From Candidatus Peregrinibacteria bacterium RIFOXYB2_FULL_33_20 (GTDB lineage Bacteria > Patescibacteriota > Gracilibacteria > UBA1369 > GWF2-33-10): a stretch of 64,000 nucleotides of DNA. This document shows, one piece after another, positions 9,410 to 19,428 of the stretch (the stretch's first letter is position 1; every line of letters begins with the position of its first letter). The translations under genes and the position numbers were made by a program. The notes under the pieces are model-generated. The model was given only the letters and a program-made list of their open reading frames with translations, did no database searches and was not told where the DNA came from. Where the stretch lies: the NCBI GenBank assembly GCA_001788835.1, contig MFXK01000006.1:1-64000 (forward strand), in the 5' to 3' direction.

Positions 9410-10729
9410 ATGTTAAACATAAACGCCCTATATCAGGTTTTACAAGATTCACAAAAAATTCCAAATATAAATGTAATTGAAAGGCGAAAATATATAAATT
9501 TTTTAAAAAGCAATATTGATGCCAAGCCGATTAAAGTCATAAGCGGATTTCGAAGAAGCGGGAAATCTTATTTGCTTAAACAATTAGTGTTGTTTTTAAA
9601 AGAGCATAAGTCTATTAATGGGAAAAATATATTTTTTATTAACTTTGAACATGATCTTTTGTTCAATAACAGAAAGTTAGAAGATTTAAGAAAGTTATTT
9701 GAACTTTTTAAAGAAAATATTTGGGAAAAAGGAAAAATATATATTTTTCTTGATGAAATTCAACTAATCGAGGGATGGGAAAGTTTTGTAAGGACTTTAT
9801 ATGAAGCAGGACAAGAAAATTATGACATTTATATTACTGGTTCGAACAGCTCGCTTCTTTCAAGTGAATTCAGTTCTGCTCTTTCAGGAAGAGATATTAA
9901 CATGACAGTTTATCCTTTTTCTTTAAAAGAATTTTTAAATTTTAATAAATTAAATATTATTTCAGAAGGAGATTTTTATGAGAATAAAATTTTGATTAAA
10001 AAACTTTTTCATGAATATTTTTTGCATGGTGGAATTGTTGAAAGTTTTTCATTAAATAAAGAATTCAAGAAAAATTATTTTGAATCACTTTTTCGTAAAG
10101 TCCTGTTAGACGACATTATAAAAAGATTTAACGTCAGGGATATAAATGTTATTGAAAATTTATATAGATTTATAATTTCAGATATTGCATCTGTTTTAAG
10201 CCCAAAAAATTTACAAAATTCATTAATTCGTAATCAGTATAAATTATCTGTTCCAACTTTATATACATATATTAATTATTTAGTTGAATCTTTTGCTCTA
10301 TTTGAAATGAAAAAATTTGATTGGAAATTACATAGTATTTTTGATAAAAATTCAAAATATTTTTTAATAGATAATGGTTTAATTTCTGCCTTGAGTATTA
10401 ATAGAAGAGATATTGAAGAAAAACTTTTAGAAAATTTAATTTTTATGCATTTAAAAAGACAAGGGTTGGAAATTTATTATGGTAGAGATGATAAAGGCAA
10501 AGAAATTGATTTTTTAGTAAAAAAAGCTAATAAATTTACAAAAATTCAGGTAACTCTTGAGTTAAATGATCTAAATTACGCAAGAGAGTTAAATAATTTT
10601 GTCTTAGCTGAAAAACACAACATAAAAGGTGAAAATATTATATTAACAATGGATGATAATGAAGAGGAAATTTTATATAAAAACATTAAAATTCAGAAAA
10701 AAAATGTACTCAAATGGATGCTTTTTTGA
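9410..10729 (+). CDS. AAA family ATPase with DUF4143 domain
   Basis: This 439-residue protein has a Walker A motif GFRRSGKS at residues 46-53 and a Walker B region IYIFLDEIQLIEGWESF near residue 120. An arginine-bearing sensor stretch follows (YITGSNSSLLS, LSGRD). The C-terminal DUF4143 part contains LIDNGLISAL and a PD-(D/E)XK-like GKEIDFLVKK..KFTKIQVTLE. Such ATPases are widespread, often laterally moved, and of uncertain function; some act as antitoxin-like or defence-associated proteins. It sits alone between rpsG and a convergent large gene, beside the decayed tail of a relative, which points to insertion and turnover at this site. Confidence 0.85.
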   Translation: MLNINALYQVLQDSQKIPNINVIERRKYINFLKSNIDAKPIKVISGFRRSGKSYLLKQLVLFLKEHKSINGKNIFFINFEHDLLFNNRKLEDLRKLFELFKENIWEKGKIYIFLDEIQLIEGWESFVRTLYEAGQENYDIYITGSNSSLLSSEFSSALSGRDINMTVYPFSLKEFLNFNKLNIISEGDFYENKILIKKLFHEYFLHGGIVESFSLNKEFKKNYFESLFRKVLLDDIIKRFNVRDINVIENLYRFIISDIASVLSPKNLQNSLIRNQYKLSVPTLYTYINYLVESFALFEMKKFDWKLHSIFDKNSKYFLIDNGLISALSINRRDIEEKLLENLIFMHLKRQGLEIYYGRDDKGKEIDFLVKKANKFTKIQVTLELNDLNYARELNNFVLAEKHNIKGENIILTMDDNEEEILYKNIKIQKKNVLKWMLF

Positions 10730-10878
10730 GGATTTCAGAAAATTATCATTGTTTTGATTTAAATATAAAAGTGAAAGTTGCAATTACAGTATTGGCGTAT
10801 AAAGTGTAAATGTAGCTATCAAGATTTTATAGAAAAAACTAATTAAATTATCAAAAAAAGAAAAATTGATTTTGGCAA

Positions 10879-13800
10879 TTAATTAAATAATTTATCGTAT
10901 TCAATTTTTACTGCTGATAATTGACAGAATGCTTGCATAAATTCACCATAGGTAAGTGTAATAATTTTACCGGTATTCCATGGATTTGAAACAGAAACAG
11001 TTTGGTGGAATTTATCAACCTCAACAATAGAATAAGCGTGACCGTTGGCAAATTCTTTTTCGTTTACATGAAAATTATCTCTATCGCCTTGTATTGAAGG
11101 CGCTGTATTTACAGTAGCTATATATTTACTACTATCATAGTCTGCTAAAAATTGAAACAACTCTGATCGTGATTTAGAATCAGCATTATTAAATGTTTTT
11201 AATCGTCCATATTGAAACCCTGTATGCCCGCCAAGTTGTGAATTGCTATTAATTTTAATTTTGCTAAAATTTTCACCTAATAAAGATAGTAAAGCCTGAT
11301 GTCCGAATCCTCCCTCTATTACTGATCTGTTAAGTGTGCGATCTGGAGTAAAGTTTTTTATAAATGCTGCTTCTAGAATCTGATATAAAATCGGTCCTTT
11401 TACAGGCTCAAGGAATTGTCTTGTATCTAATTGTCCTTTTGAGTCGCGTTTTCCGTATCCTGGATTAGATTGTCTTTGCAGGTCTGAGCGATAAACTCGA
11501 TATTTTTGATAAGTTCGACTACCAAGTGGTATTTTAACTTCCCAATAACCATCTTTGACTTCTATTGATGTTCTTATTAAAGTTTCAAAGTGTGGCGATA
11601 TTCTTAAACTATTTAAAGCCGCAATTAAATAGCAGTTTCCAACATTTTGTTGAAACATACTTCCCTCTGTAATAGAGCCACTCATTTCTATAAAATCTTT
11701 TTTACTTAAAGTTGCTTTTTTTTGCAAAGTAAGATTTTTTCTTTGTTCAAAAGCGGCTACAGGATCTCCTACGAAGGTTTGCCCGTCTTTGATAGTTTCT
11801 ATTGTAGGTATTGACCAGATTTGATCAATTTTATTTTGTTTTATTTTCCCTTTTTTTTCTAAAGTATATATCCCTTCCTGTGGAGAAATATTTATAATTT
11901 TCCATCCTTTTTCAACAGTTTGGTTATTTCTTTTAACATATACTTCTTCTCCTATTTCAAAATTATGTTTTTTATTTTGCTCTAATCTAAATCCATGTCC
12001 ATGAGCCACCAAATGTAAATTATAATATTCAAGATCAGTTTCAGTTATCACCCTGTAAGGTGCAACTTTACGATTTTCTAGAAAATAACTTATATTTGCT
12101 ACGGGTTGTTCATTGGCTATCATTAATGGATTGCCATTTGCATCTTTTACAATTCTTATTTCTCCTGGTGTTGCGAGTGCTGGCAACAAATTTAAACCTT
12201 CGCATGGATAAGTCTGTATGCCACGATCCTGTAAATTTTCATCAAATTCAGTTAGTGATCTTTCATATCTTGCCTCGCGAGCTACTACAAAATCGAAATT
12301 ACCAAATATTTTTGTCCCATTGGTAGATCCTTTTTCTGCTGATCCATCAGATATAATTAAATTGTTTCCTTGCGTTTTAATTCTAACATGACTTGTAGAA
12401 ATTATTTCAAGCATAGGATTTCCAGTTTGATCATTAAAATTATGCATTAGCCCATTTAATGAGTCTTTGCCCCAAGTGATTCCATCAGCATTAATTGGTG
12501 TGGGTGGAGCATGTTTTTGTGTTGTTTCATTATAATAAGTAATAAAAAACTGGCCATTATTTTTATAAATTGTGCCAAAATATAAATTTCCACGAGTATA
12601 TAAATATATTTGACCATTTTCACCTTTTAACTTAACAATTTTTGTTTCCATTGTTTGGAAAGAATATTCTGTTTCTGGTAGTTTACGTGCAGGTTCTCCA
12701 GTTAATTGTAATTTTTCTATTAATACTCTTCTTTGCTCTTTATTAAAGATAGGCTTGCCATTGCTATCTTTGGTATTAGTTAAAATTGCAACTTTTTCCG
12801 CCAAAATGTCCATCGGCATATTGCCAATTCCATAACCTTCAGCTACTCCATAATAGTGTGCCAGCAAAATTGCACGTTTTTGATTAATAGTTAATGAACC
12901 AGGTTTTAAACTTAATTCTTTGCATATTTGTTCCTGTGTTAATCCTTTTTCTTTTACCAAATCAGCAAAATCTTCTGTTACTCTTGCTTGAGTTTGATAT
13001 TTTTTCTTTAATTGATCATATTTCGTTGTTCCATTTTTTAAATTATTAACAATAGATGGCTTATTTGCTTTTTGCAAAGCCTCCAACTTCATCCTCGCAG
13101 GTTCAAACTTAACTGTTAAATTCAAATAATCTATAATTGTATAGCTAACTTCTTCTATTTTTTCCTTAATTTCCTTTCTTTTTACCGCATCCGCTTTCAT
13201 AAATCCAAGACCTAAATTCTTTGCAATTCCATTCCCTAATTTCAAAAGAGCCATAGTTTTGGCATTATCAAGACTCATTTTTGCAAAATCTTCCATAGTA
13301 GGTAATTCACGATTTCCTACTACAAATTCACCAGTTGAGAAAATTTCAAAAGTGGCATATTCAGCTAATAATTCCACTGGTTTTCTGTTTTCTGCCGCTA
13401 ATTTGCTAATATGTTGGCTGGATTTAATTTGGCAATTTTTTAAATATTTAACTAGGTCTTTAGCAGTTTTAACGTGATCAGATGGAGCATGTATACCTTG
13501 CGTTGCTAATCTTTTTTCTGCTTCTTTTGCGGTAAACTTTATCTGTTCAGTAGTCATTTCTCCAATATTTCCAATTTTAATTTCACCAGCTTTTAGATAT
13601 TCAGCTAAATTTTTAGCAGTTCTAACGTGATCAGATGGAGCGGTTATTCCTCTTCTCAAAAGATTTTTTTCTACTTCCTTGGCTGTAGCCATTATCTCTT
13701 CTTGAGTCATTTTTTGTTCTAAAATTTTTGCGGTAATCTGTTCTGTTGTTGCCTCTAATAAATTTAAACGAGTTAAAGCTTTGGCAATTTTATCTCCAGC

Positions 13801-15417
13801 TTTGAAAGCTCCAAACATTACAATATTAGTTGCAAATTCAGTCCCCCAGCCTCGCAGTCCACCTTCAGTTAATGTTTCATGTGCTGAACTTAAGCCAGCT
13901 CTAATACCTCTGTCAGTACTATCAACTAAAAGTCCAACACCAGCATTCCCAATTCTTGTTGCAACAGTGAACATACCAGCTTCAGCTACCAAAGCTACAT
14001 ACCAGGGAGACGCCATACATCCTGTTACAGCGCTAATTGCAATTCCTGATCCGATTATAACTATCCAGTGGCCAGCTTCTTTATAAAACTGCGGGTCTTC
14101 TAATTTTGAAACTCTGGAAATATCATAGCCTTGTTTCATATTCCTGATATCAAATTTGATACCCGTGATTGGACTTCGAAAATATGGATAAGATGGATCA
14201 TCTGGCTTTTCACTGAATTTTTTCCAATTTCCTGTTTTTATTACGGCATTAAACCATTTTATGTCGTAGGCAATATACATACTTTTTTGTTGCTCCAATG
14301 TCCGTTTTTTCTCCGCAATTTTTGCCCTATCAAGATTATCATTCACTGCTAAATTCTGATCGGTTTTCCCTCTTCCGGCTGATGATAATAATTGTAAATT
14401 GCAGGTTCCTAATTCTTCCAAAATTCGATTAAATGGTCTTTGTTTTAATTGATTAATTTCATTTAAATTAAAAGTTGTCTCGGAAGCGCCAAGATTTTTG
14501 TTATAATTTTTAGTATACAAATTCGTTCCTTCCTGAATCGCTTTTGTGTTAGCTGGATTTATTAGTGAAAGAGCCTGAATTGATTTTGTATCATTTGTTG
14601 AATGATAGAAAAAAACTCTTTGTTTAATTAAAACTGCTAAAAGTTGCGGATTATCCTTGTTTCTTTCGGCAAAATTGGCAAACCCTTCCTGTGATAATTT
14701 GATACATAATTGGCAGAGCGGATGTTTCTTCCCTAAAATAAAATAAAAATTATTTAAAATTTCAGATAAGGAATTGAGAAAATTTATTTGTAGTAAATTT
14801 CTAGCTTCTTCTTCCTTTCCCATAAAAAGCTCAGCACTTTTACTCCAATTCCTTCTTTTCCCGGTAAAAGTTTCTGCTAAAATTAATAAATTATTTAAAT
14901 TTTGTTGATTGTTAGGATTTGAACAGCAATTTGCTAAAATATTTCCAGTTTTTTCATTTTCTTTATCAATATTTGACTTAAATAAACGTTTTTTTTGTTC
15001 AAGATAATTAGCTACAATTAAATTTAATCTCTGAAAATAAGTGTTAATTAAAATGTTATATGTGTTTTGATTTTGACCAAGATATTCAAGTGTAGGATTT
15101 TTAAAAGCTGTTAATTCTTCTTTTGCTTTTGTTTTTAAAAAATCCTTATTTGGTAAATCTAATAAATCAATTTGAGCATTAATAAAATTTAAAGTATGTG
15201 AATACCCACTTTCAATCGCTTCTCTGAGATCACTTGGATCCCATTCGTTAGCTTTGTTCTGTTCTCTAGTTTCATCTTCTTTGTGAAGTAAAACATTATT
15301 AGGTCGATTACCTTCATCTTTTTTTGCTTCTGTTTTAATTTGTTCAGTTAAATCTTTAAAAGATTGGGATTCTTGTAAAAAAATAAAACTATGGATGTTT
15401 TTTAGAAATTTAAACAT
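10879..15417 (-). CDS. Giant FHA-like / calpain-like cysteine protease protein
   Basis: This 1512-residue protein is unlike its neighbours. The C-terminal domain matches the calpain (peptidase C2) plan: NVGNCYLIAALNSL with Cys1262, ANGHAYSIVEVD with His1460, and SVSNPWNTG with Asn1478. Near residues 980-1045 an FHA-like core is visible, with ISTSHVRI (His1010) and STNGTKIFG (Asn1033). FHA domains bind phosphothreonine. Around residues 447-500 a Gly/Ala-rich hydrophobic stretch could insert in a membrane. Residues about 570-616 and 624-668 form a tandem repeat sharing APSDHV.TAK. The first 400 residues are helical and unassigned. There is no signal peptide. Its ATG overlaps the stop of the 113-residue gene by 8 bases, so the two are probably translationally coupled. 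The protease call is fairly sure; the substrate is unknown. Confidence 0.75.
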   Translation of the reverse strand: MFKFLKNIHSFIFLQESQSFKDLTEQIKTEAKKDEGNRPNNVLLHKEDETREQNKANEWDPSDLREAIESGYSHTLNFINAQIDLLDLPNKDFLKTKAKEELTAFKNPTLEYLGQNQNTYNILINTYFQRLNLIVANYLEQKKRLFKSNIDKENEKTGNILANCCSNPNNQQNLNNLLILAETFTGKRRNWSKSAELFMGKEEEARNLLQINFLNSLSEILNNFYFILGKKHPLCQLCIKLSQEGFANFAERNKDNPQLLAVLIKQRVFFYHSTNDTKSIQALSLINPANTKAIQEGTNLYTKNYNKNLGASETTFNLNEINQLKQRPFNRILEELGTCNLQLLSSAGRGKTDQNLAVNDNLDRAKIAEKKRTLEQQKSMYIAYDIKWFNAVIKTGNWKKFSEKPDDPSYPYFRSPITGIKFDIRNMKQGYDISRVSKLEDPQFYKEAGHWIVIIGSGIAISAVTGCMASPWYVALVAEAGMFTVATRIGNAGVGLLVDSTDRGIRAGLSSAHETLTEGGLRGWGTEFATNIVMFGAFKAGDKIAKALTRLNLLEATTEQITAKILEQKMTQEEIMATAKEVEKNLLRRGITAPSDHVRTAKNLAEYLKAGEIKIGNIGEMTTEQIKFTAKEAEKRLATQGIHAPSDHVKTAKDLVKYLKNCQIKSSQHISKLAAENRKPVELLAEYATFEIFSTGEFVVGNRELPTMEDFAKMSLDNAKTMALLKLGNGIAKNLGLGFMKADAVKRKEIKEKIEEVSYTIIDYLNLTVKFEPARMKLEALQKANKPSIVNNLKNGTTKYDQLKKKYQTQARVTEDFADLVKEKGLTQEQICKELSLKPGSLTINQKRAILLAHYYGVAEGYGIGNMPMDILAEKVAILTNTKDSNGKPIFNKEQRRVLIEKLQLTGEPARKLPETEYSFQTMETKIVKLKGENGQIYLYTRGNLYFGTIYKNNGQFFITYYNETTQKHAPPTPINADGITWGKDSLNGLMHNFNDQTGNPMLEIISTSHVRIKTQGNNLIISDGSAEKGSTNGTKIFGNFDFVVAREARYERSLTEFDENLQDRGIQTYPCEGLNLLPALATPGEIRIVKDANGNPLMIANEQPVANISYFLENRKVAPYRVITETDLEYYNLHLVAHGHGFRLEQNKKHNFEIGEEVYVKRNNQTVEKGWKIINISPQEGIYTLEKKGKIKQNKIDQIWSIPTIETIKDGQTFVGDPVAAFEQRKNLTLQKKATLSKKDFIEMSGSITEGSMFQQNVGNCYLIAALNSLRISPHFETLIRTSIEVKDGYWEVKIPLGSRTYQKYRVYRSDLQRQSNPGYGKRDSKGQLDTRQFLEPVKGPILYQILEAAFIKNFTPDRTLNRSVIEGGFGHQALLSLLGENFSKIKINSNSQLGGHTGFQYGRLKTFNNADSKSRSELFQFLADYDSSKYIATVNTAPSIQGDRDNFHVNEKEFANGHAYSIVEVDKFHQTVSVSNPWNTGKIITLTYGEFMQAFCQLSAVKIEYDKLFN

Positions 15418-15751
15418 TTTCTAACTTTTTTAAAATATTTTCAGCTTCATCCTCATCAAGTGCTTTTTGTTTTGTTCTTGATTCTGTAATGACTTTATTT
15501 ACTATTTCTTGAGTAGATTTGTTAAAATTTGAAACTATTTCTTCACCTTTATTTTTTAATTCCTCAAAATCTTTTTGCTCCTGAATTAAGGTTTCGTAAA
15601 GTTTTTTCTGTTCTTCCAAAGACATTGCCTTAACTTTTTCAATATATTCTTCCATCTCTTTTCCATGGAATTTAGCTTTCAAAGACCTTGAATTGCGTAT
15701 CATTTGGATCAAATCTATTTTCGCTGTTTGAATTTTCGCTAAAGCTGGCAT
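15410..15751 (-). CDS. Small helical protein coupled to the calpain-like gene
   Basis: This 113-residue protein of unknown function is charged and strongly helical. Residues 30-110 are rich in Glu, Lys and Leu and have coiled-coil character (KAMSLEEQKKLYETLIQEQKD). There is no signal peptide or membrane segment. Its stop codon overlaps the start of the 1512-residue gene by 8 bases, so it is the first gene of a two-gene unit. A chaperone, adaptor or inhibitor of the large protein is a reasonable guess, but nothing in the sequence proves it. Confidence 0.75.
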   Translation of the reverse strand: MPALAKIQTAKIDLIQMIRNSRSLKAKFHGKEMEEYIEKVKAMSLEEQKKLYETLIQEQKDFEELKNKGEEIVSNFNKSTQEIVNKVITESRTKQKALDEDEAENILKKLENV

Positions 15752-15756
15752 TAAAG

Positions 15757-15842
15757 AAATTTTAAATTTTAAATTCTTAATTTTGAATTAATATATTTTG
15801 TTTCCAAATTTAGAATTCAAAATTCAAAATTCAAAATTTTTA
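15757..15842. repeat. Inverted pair of AAATTTTG-type tandem repeats
   Basis: The left arm (about 15757-15791) repeats AAATTTT/AAATTCTTAATTTTG. The right arm (about 15807-15842) repeats AGAATTCAAAATTCAAAATTC and is close to the reverse complement of the left. Together they could fold into a long imperfect hairpin. The element lies directly upstream of the 113-residue gene, in the spacer shared with fusA. Confidence 0.6.
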
Positions 15843-15948
15843 TACATATTCTTTATATTTTATCATATTTTGCCTCAGATTTTAATCAAAATATCTTGCT
15901 TTTTAATTGACAAACACATACAATTTCGCAGCTAATTATTGGTTTGAA

Positions 15949-15997
15949 GGTATGAAGGAGTGAAGGAGTTTTTTTCACACTTTCACACTTTCACACA
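15949..15997. repeat. Period-8 tandem repeats in inverted orientation before fusA
   Basis: TATGAAGGAG-TGAAGGAG (15951-15968) is followed by three copies of TTTCACAC (about 15973-15997). The reverse complement of the second array (GTGTGAAAG units) resembles the first (GTATGAAGG units), so the two arms could pair imperfectly. The element ends 16 bases before the fusA start. Confidence 0.55.
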
Positions 15998-16013
15998 AAT
16001 TAATAATAAATTT

Positions 16014-18089
16014 ATGTCAGACGATCTCAAAAAACTTAGAAATTTCGGTATTTGCGCTCATATCGATGCCGGTAAAACCACTACTACAGAAAGAATATTA
16101 TTTTATACCGGTAAGAAACATAAAATAGGCGAGGTTCATGATGGAGAAGCAACGATGGATTGGATGGAACAAGAAAAAGAAAGAGGTATTACTATTACGG
16201 CGGCTGCTACTACTTGTTTTTGGAAAAATTCTAGATTTAATATCATTGACACTCCGGGACACGTAGATTTTACAGTCGAAGTGGAAAGATCTATGCGTGT
16301 TTTGGATGGGGGTGTTGTGGTGTTGGATGGTTCCCAGGGAGTGGAGCCTCAATCAGAAACAGTTTGGAGACAAGCTGATAAGTATAACGTTCCCAGAATT
16401 GTATTTGTGAATAAAATGGACAAACTTGGCGCTGATTTTTTCTTCTCCGTGAAATCTATTTACGAAAGAGTGAGTAAAAATGCCATCCCAGTTCAATTAC
16501 CAATTGGTGCTGATAGTACTTTCTCGGGAGTCATTGATTTGATAAAAATGAAAGCTTATAAATTCGAAGGTCAGCATGGTGAAAACATTATTGAATTTGA
16601 AATTCCTGATGATATGAAGGCTCAATCATCTGAAATGCGCGCTAAATTGGTAGAAAAGGTATCTGAAACTGATGATGTATTAATGGGAAAATTTTTGGAA
16701 GGTCAGGAATTAACAATGGAAGAAATTAAAGAAGGTATTCGTAAGGCAACAATTGCTGTTAAACTTTTTCCTGTTTTTGCCGGCAGTTCCTTGAAAGACA
16801 TTGGCGTTCAATTGGTGCTTGATGGAGTGATGGATTATCTTCCTTCGCCGCTTGATGTTGAGGCTATAAAAGGTATTAACCCTGAAACAGAAAAAGAAGA
16901 AGTGAGGGAAGCTGACGATACTAAGCCATTTGCAGCCATTGCTTTTAAGATTGCCACTGATCCATTTGTTGGTAAATTAGTATTCTTCCGTGTTTATTCA
17001 GGGACATTGAACTCTGGCAGTTATATTATTAATTCTAGAACTCGTCGAAAAGAAAGAGTGGGCAGAATCGTGCAAATGCATGCTAATTCCAGGGAAGAAG
17101 TGAAGGAGGTGAAAGCTGGCGATATTGCCGCTTTGATTGGTATCAAGGAAGTGGTTACTGGCGATACTCTTTGCGATGAAGATCATCCAATCATGTTGGA
17201 ATCTATGGATTTTCCTGAACCAGTGATTCAGATTGCGATTGAGCCAAAGACTAAGGCTGATCGTGATAAAATGGGTATTGCTTTGCAAAAATTAGCAGAA
17301 GAAGATCCTACTTTTCATATGTCTACCGACCATGAAACAGGACAGACCTTGATTGCTGGTATGGGTGAATTACATTTGGATATTATTGTGGATAGGATGA
17401 GGCGCGAATTTAAGGTGGAGGCTAATGTTGGTAAACCACAAGTGGCTTATCGAGAAGCGGTGGAGAGAGAGGCGGAGGCAGAAGAGAAATATGTTAAACA
17501 AACCGGTGGTCGTGGACAATATGGACACGTGGTGATTAAGTTAATTCCTTTGGAAAGAGGTGCTGGCTATCAGTTTGATAATAAAATCGTGGGTGGTAAG
17601 ATTCCAAGGGAGTTTATTCCGGCCGTAGATAAAGGTATTCAGGAAGCGATGACTAGAGGTATTATTGCTGGCTATCAATTTGTTGACGCTAAGATAGAAT
17701 TAATTGACGGTTCGTATCATGATGTGGATTCATCAGAGTTGGCCTTCAAAATTGCCGGGTCTATTGCTTTTCAAACGGCGGCTAAAACTGCTGGTGTGAT
17801 TTTACTTGAGCCGATTATGATGGTGGAGGTGATTACTCCTGAAGACTATTTCGGGGATGTGATGGGTAATTTAAGTTCAAGGCGTGGACAAATTAAAGAA
17901 ACTGGTGCTCGTGGCATGGCGAAGTTTATTAAAGCGGATGTGCCTTTGGCGGAAATGTTTGGATATGCGACGGATTTAAGGTCAATGACGCAAGGCAGGG
18001 CAAATTACACAATGGAATTTTCTTATTATGCTAAATGTCCTCAAAATGTTACAGAAAAAATAGTGACGGAAAGAGGGATGAAAAAATAA
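16014..18089 (+). CDS. fusA: Elongation factor G
   Basis: EF-G is the ribosomal translocase GTPase. The start at 16014 gives 691 residues and the normal N-terminus [20 protein letters not shown]. An upstream in-frame ATG at 15960 would add 18 residues read from the repeat DNA and is unlikely. G motifs are complete: [26 protein letters not shown] and the GSS of G5. Domain IV ([11 protein letters not shown]) and domain V ([14 protein letters not shown]) are present. tuf follows after 138 bases. Confidence 0.97.
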   Translation: MSDDLKKLRNFGICAHIDAGKTTTTERILFYTGKKHKIGEVHDGEATMDWMEQEKERGITITAAATTCFWKNSRFNIIDTPGHVDFTVEVERSMRVLDGGVVVLDGSQGVEPQSETVWRQADKYNVPRIVFVNKMDKLGADFFFSVKSIYERVSKNAIPVQLPIGADSTFSGVIDLIKMKAYKFEGQHGENIIEFEIPDDMKAQSSEMRAKLVEKVSETDDVLMGKFLEGQELTMEEIKEGIRKATIAVKLFPVFAGSSLKDIGVQLVLDGVMDYLPSPLDVEAIKGINPETEKEEVREADDTKPFAAIAFKIATDPFVGKLVFFRVYSGTLNSGSYIINSRTRRKERVGRIVQMHANSREEVKEVKAGDIAALIGIKEVVTGDTLCDEDHPIMLESMDFPEPVIQIAIEPKTKADRDKMGIALQKLAEEDPTFHMSTDHETGQTLIAGMGELHLDIIVDRMRREFKVEANVGKPQVAYREAVEREAEAEEKYVKQTGGRGQYGHVVIKLIPLERGAGYQFDNKIVGGKIPREFIPAVDKGIQEAMTRGIIAGYQFVDAKIELIDGSYHDVDSSELAFKIAGSIAFQTAAKTAGVILLEPIMMVEVITPEDYFGDVMGNLSSRRGQIKETGARGMAKFIKADVPLAEMFGYATDLRSMTQGRANYTMEFSYYAKCPQNVTEKIVTERGMKK

Positions 18090-18136
18090 TTAATAATTAA
18101 AAAATTAAGATTAAAAATGATTTTGCAAAAAATTTC

Positions 18137-18165
18137 TTGCAAAGTTTGAATATTTCCCTTAAAAT
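18137..18165 (+). promoter_or_regulatory. Possible tuf promoter
   Basis: TTGCAA (18137-18142) and TAAAAT (18160-18165) are separated by 17 bases in the fusA-tuf spacer. A separate promoter for tuf would be in keeping with its high demand. This is sequence inference only. Confidence 0.45.
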
Positions 18166-18178
18166 CGTTTGGCTTTTG

Positions 18179-18199
18179 GAGAGTTTTGTGAAAACTCTC
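18179..18199 (+). promoter_or_regulatory. Perfect 9-bp hairpin upstream of tuf
   Basis: GAGAGTTTT (18179-18187), loop GTG, AAAACTCTC (18191-18199). It lies 28 bases before the tuf ATG and is not followed by a T-run, so it is not a standard terminator. It could be an mRNA-stability or regulatory stem in the tuf leader. Confidence 0.5.
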
Positions 18200-18227
18200 A
18201 CTAATTTAAACTTTAAAAATTACTATT

Positions 18228-19418
18228 ATGGCAGACGTATTTGACAGAAGTAAACCACATCTTAACGTTGGTACTATTGGTCACGTAGATCATGGGAAGA
18301 CAACCTTAACATCCGCTATTACTGCAGTAGCCGCCGCAAAATGGGGAGGCATCAATAAAGTGGTGGCTTATGATCAAATTGATAACGCCCCTGAAGAAAA
18401 AGCTAGAGGTATTACTATTGCTACTTCTCATCAGGAATATGAAACTCCAAACAGGCATTATGCTCACGTAGACTGTCCAGGGCATGCTGATTATATTAAA
18501 AACATGATTACTGGCGCTGCTCAAATGGACGGAGCGATTCTTGTGGTAGCTGCTACTGATGGCGCTATGCCTCAGACTCGTGAACATATATTATTGGCTC
18601 ACCAGGTAAACGTGCCATATATAGTGGTATTCTTGAATAAATGCGATATGGTGTCAGATCCGGAGATGTTAGATTTGGTAGAAATGGAAATCAGAGAGCT
18701 TTTAACTAAATATGAGTTTCCAGGTGATGAGGTCCCGATTATTAGAGGATCAGCCTTGAAAGCCGCTGAAAATCCAAGTGGTCCTGATGCTGAGTCTGTA
18801 GTTAAATTGTTAGAGGCTCTAGATAGTTACATCCCTGTCCCAAAGAGAGACCTCGATAAGCCATTTTTGATGCCGATTGAAGATGTATTTTCAATCAAAG
18901 GTCGTGGTACAGTGGTGACTGGACGTATTGAGCAAGGTGTGGTGAAAGTAGGGGAAGATGTTGAAGTGGTGGGAATAAGAGAGACGAAAAAAGTGACGGT
19001 AACTGGCATTGAAATGTTCCATAAATTACTTGATAGAGGTGAAGCTGGTGATAATGCTGGCGTGTTATTGCGTGGAGTAGAAAGAACAGATGTGGAGCGT
19101 GGGCAGGTAGTCGCAAAACCAGGCGCAATTACCCCTCATGTGAAATTTGAAGCGGAAGTGTACATTTTATCGAAAGAGGAAGGTGGTCGACATACTCCTT
19201 TCTTTAAAGGATACAAGCCGCAATTCTATATCAGAACGACCGATGTAACCGGTGCGATTGAATTACCTAGTGGTGTTGAAATGGTTATGCCTGGAGATAA
19301 CATTAAAATGGTGGTTTCTTTGGGAGCGAAAATTGCGATGGATGAAGGTTTAAGGTTCGCTATTCGTGAAGGAGGTAAAACGGTTGGAGCTGGCGTGGTA
19401 ACTAAGATTATTGAATAA
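18228..19418 (+). CDS. tuf: Elongation factor Tu
   Basis: EF-Tu delivers aminoacyl-tRNA to the ribosome. It has 396 residues, the normal length. GTPase motifs are [27 protein letters not shown] and GSALKA. Domains 2 and 3 are complete ([30 protein letters not shown]). It stands between fusA and rpsJ, joining the str and S10 operons, and rpsJ begins 10 bases after its stop. Confidence 0.98.
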   Translation: MADVFDRSKPHLNVGTIGHVDHGKTTLTSAITAVAAAKWGGINKVVAYDQIDNAPEEKARGITIATSHQEYETPNRHYAHVDCPGHADYIKNMITGAAQMDGAILVVAATDGAMPQTREHILLAHQVNVPYIVVFLNKCDMVSDPEMLDLVEMEIRELLTKYEFPGDEVPIIRGSALKAAENPSGPDAESVVKLLEALDSYIPVPKRDLDKPFLMPIEDVFSIKGRGTVVTGRIEQGVVKVGEDVEVVGIRETKKVTVTGIEMFHKLLDRGEAGDNAGVLLRGVERTDVERGQVVAKPGAITPHVKFEAEVYILSKEEGGRHTPFFKGYKPQFYIRTTDVTGAIELPSGVEMVMPGDNIKMVVSLGAKIAMDEGLRFAIREGGKTVGAGVVTKIIE

Positions 19419-19428
19419 TTTTATAAAA

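Noticed and set aside
12060..14352. Several plus-strand open frames of 70-100 residues opposite the giant protein
   Set aside because: They are antisense to a clearly coding gene, lack start-site features and have the composition of reverse-frame shadows.
15960..16013. An upstream in-frame ATG extending fusA by 18 residues
   Set aside because: The extension is read from the TTTCACAC repeat, and EF-G families begin at the [12 protein letters not shown] position.
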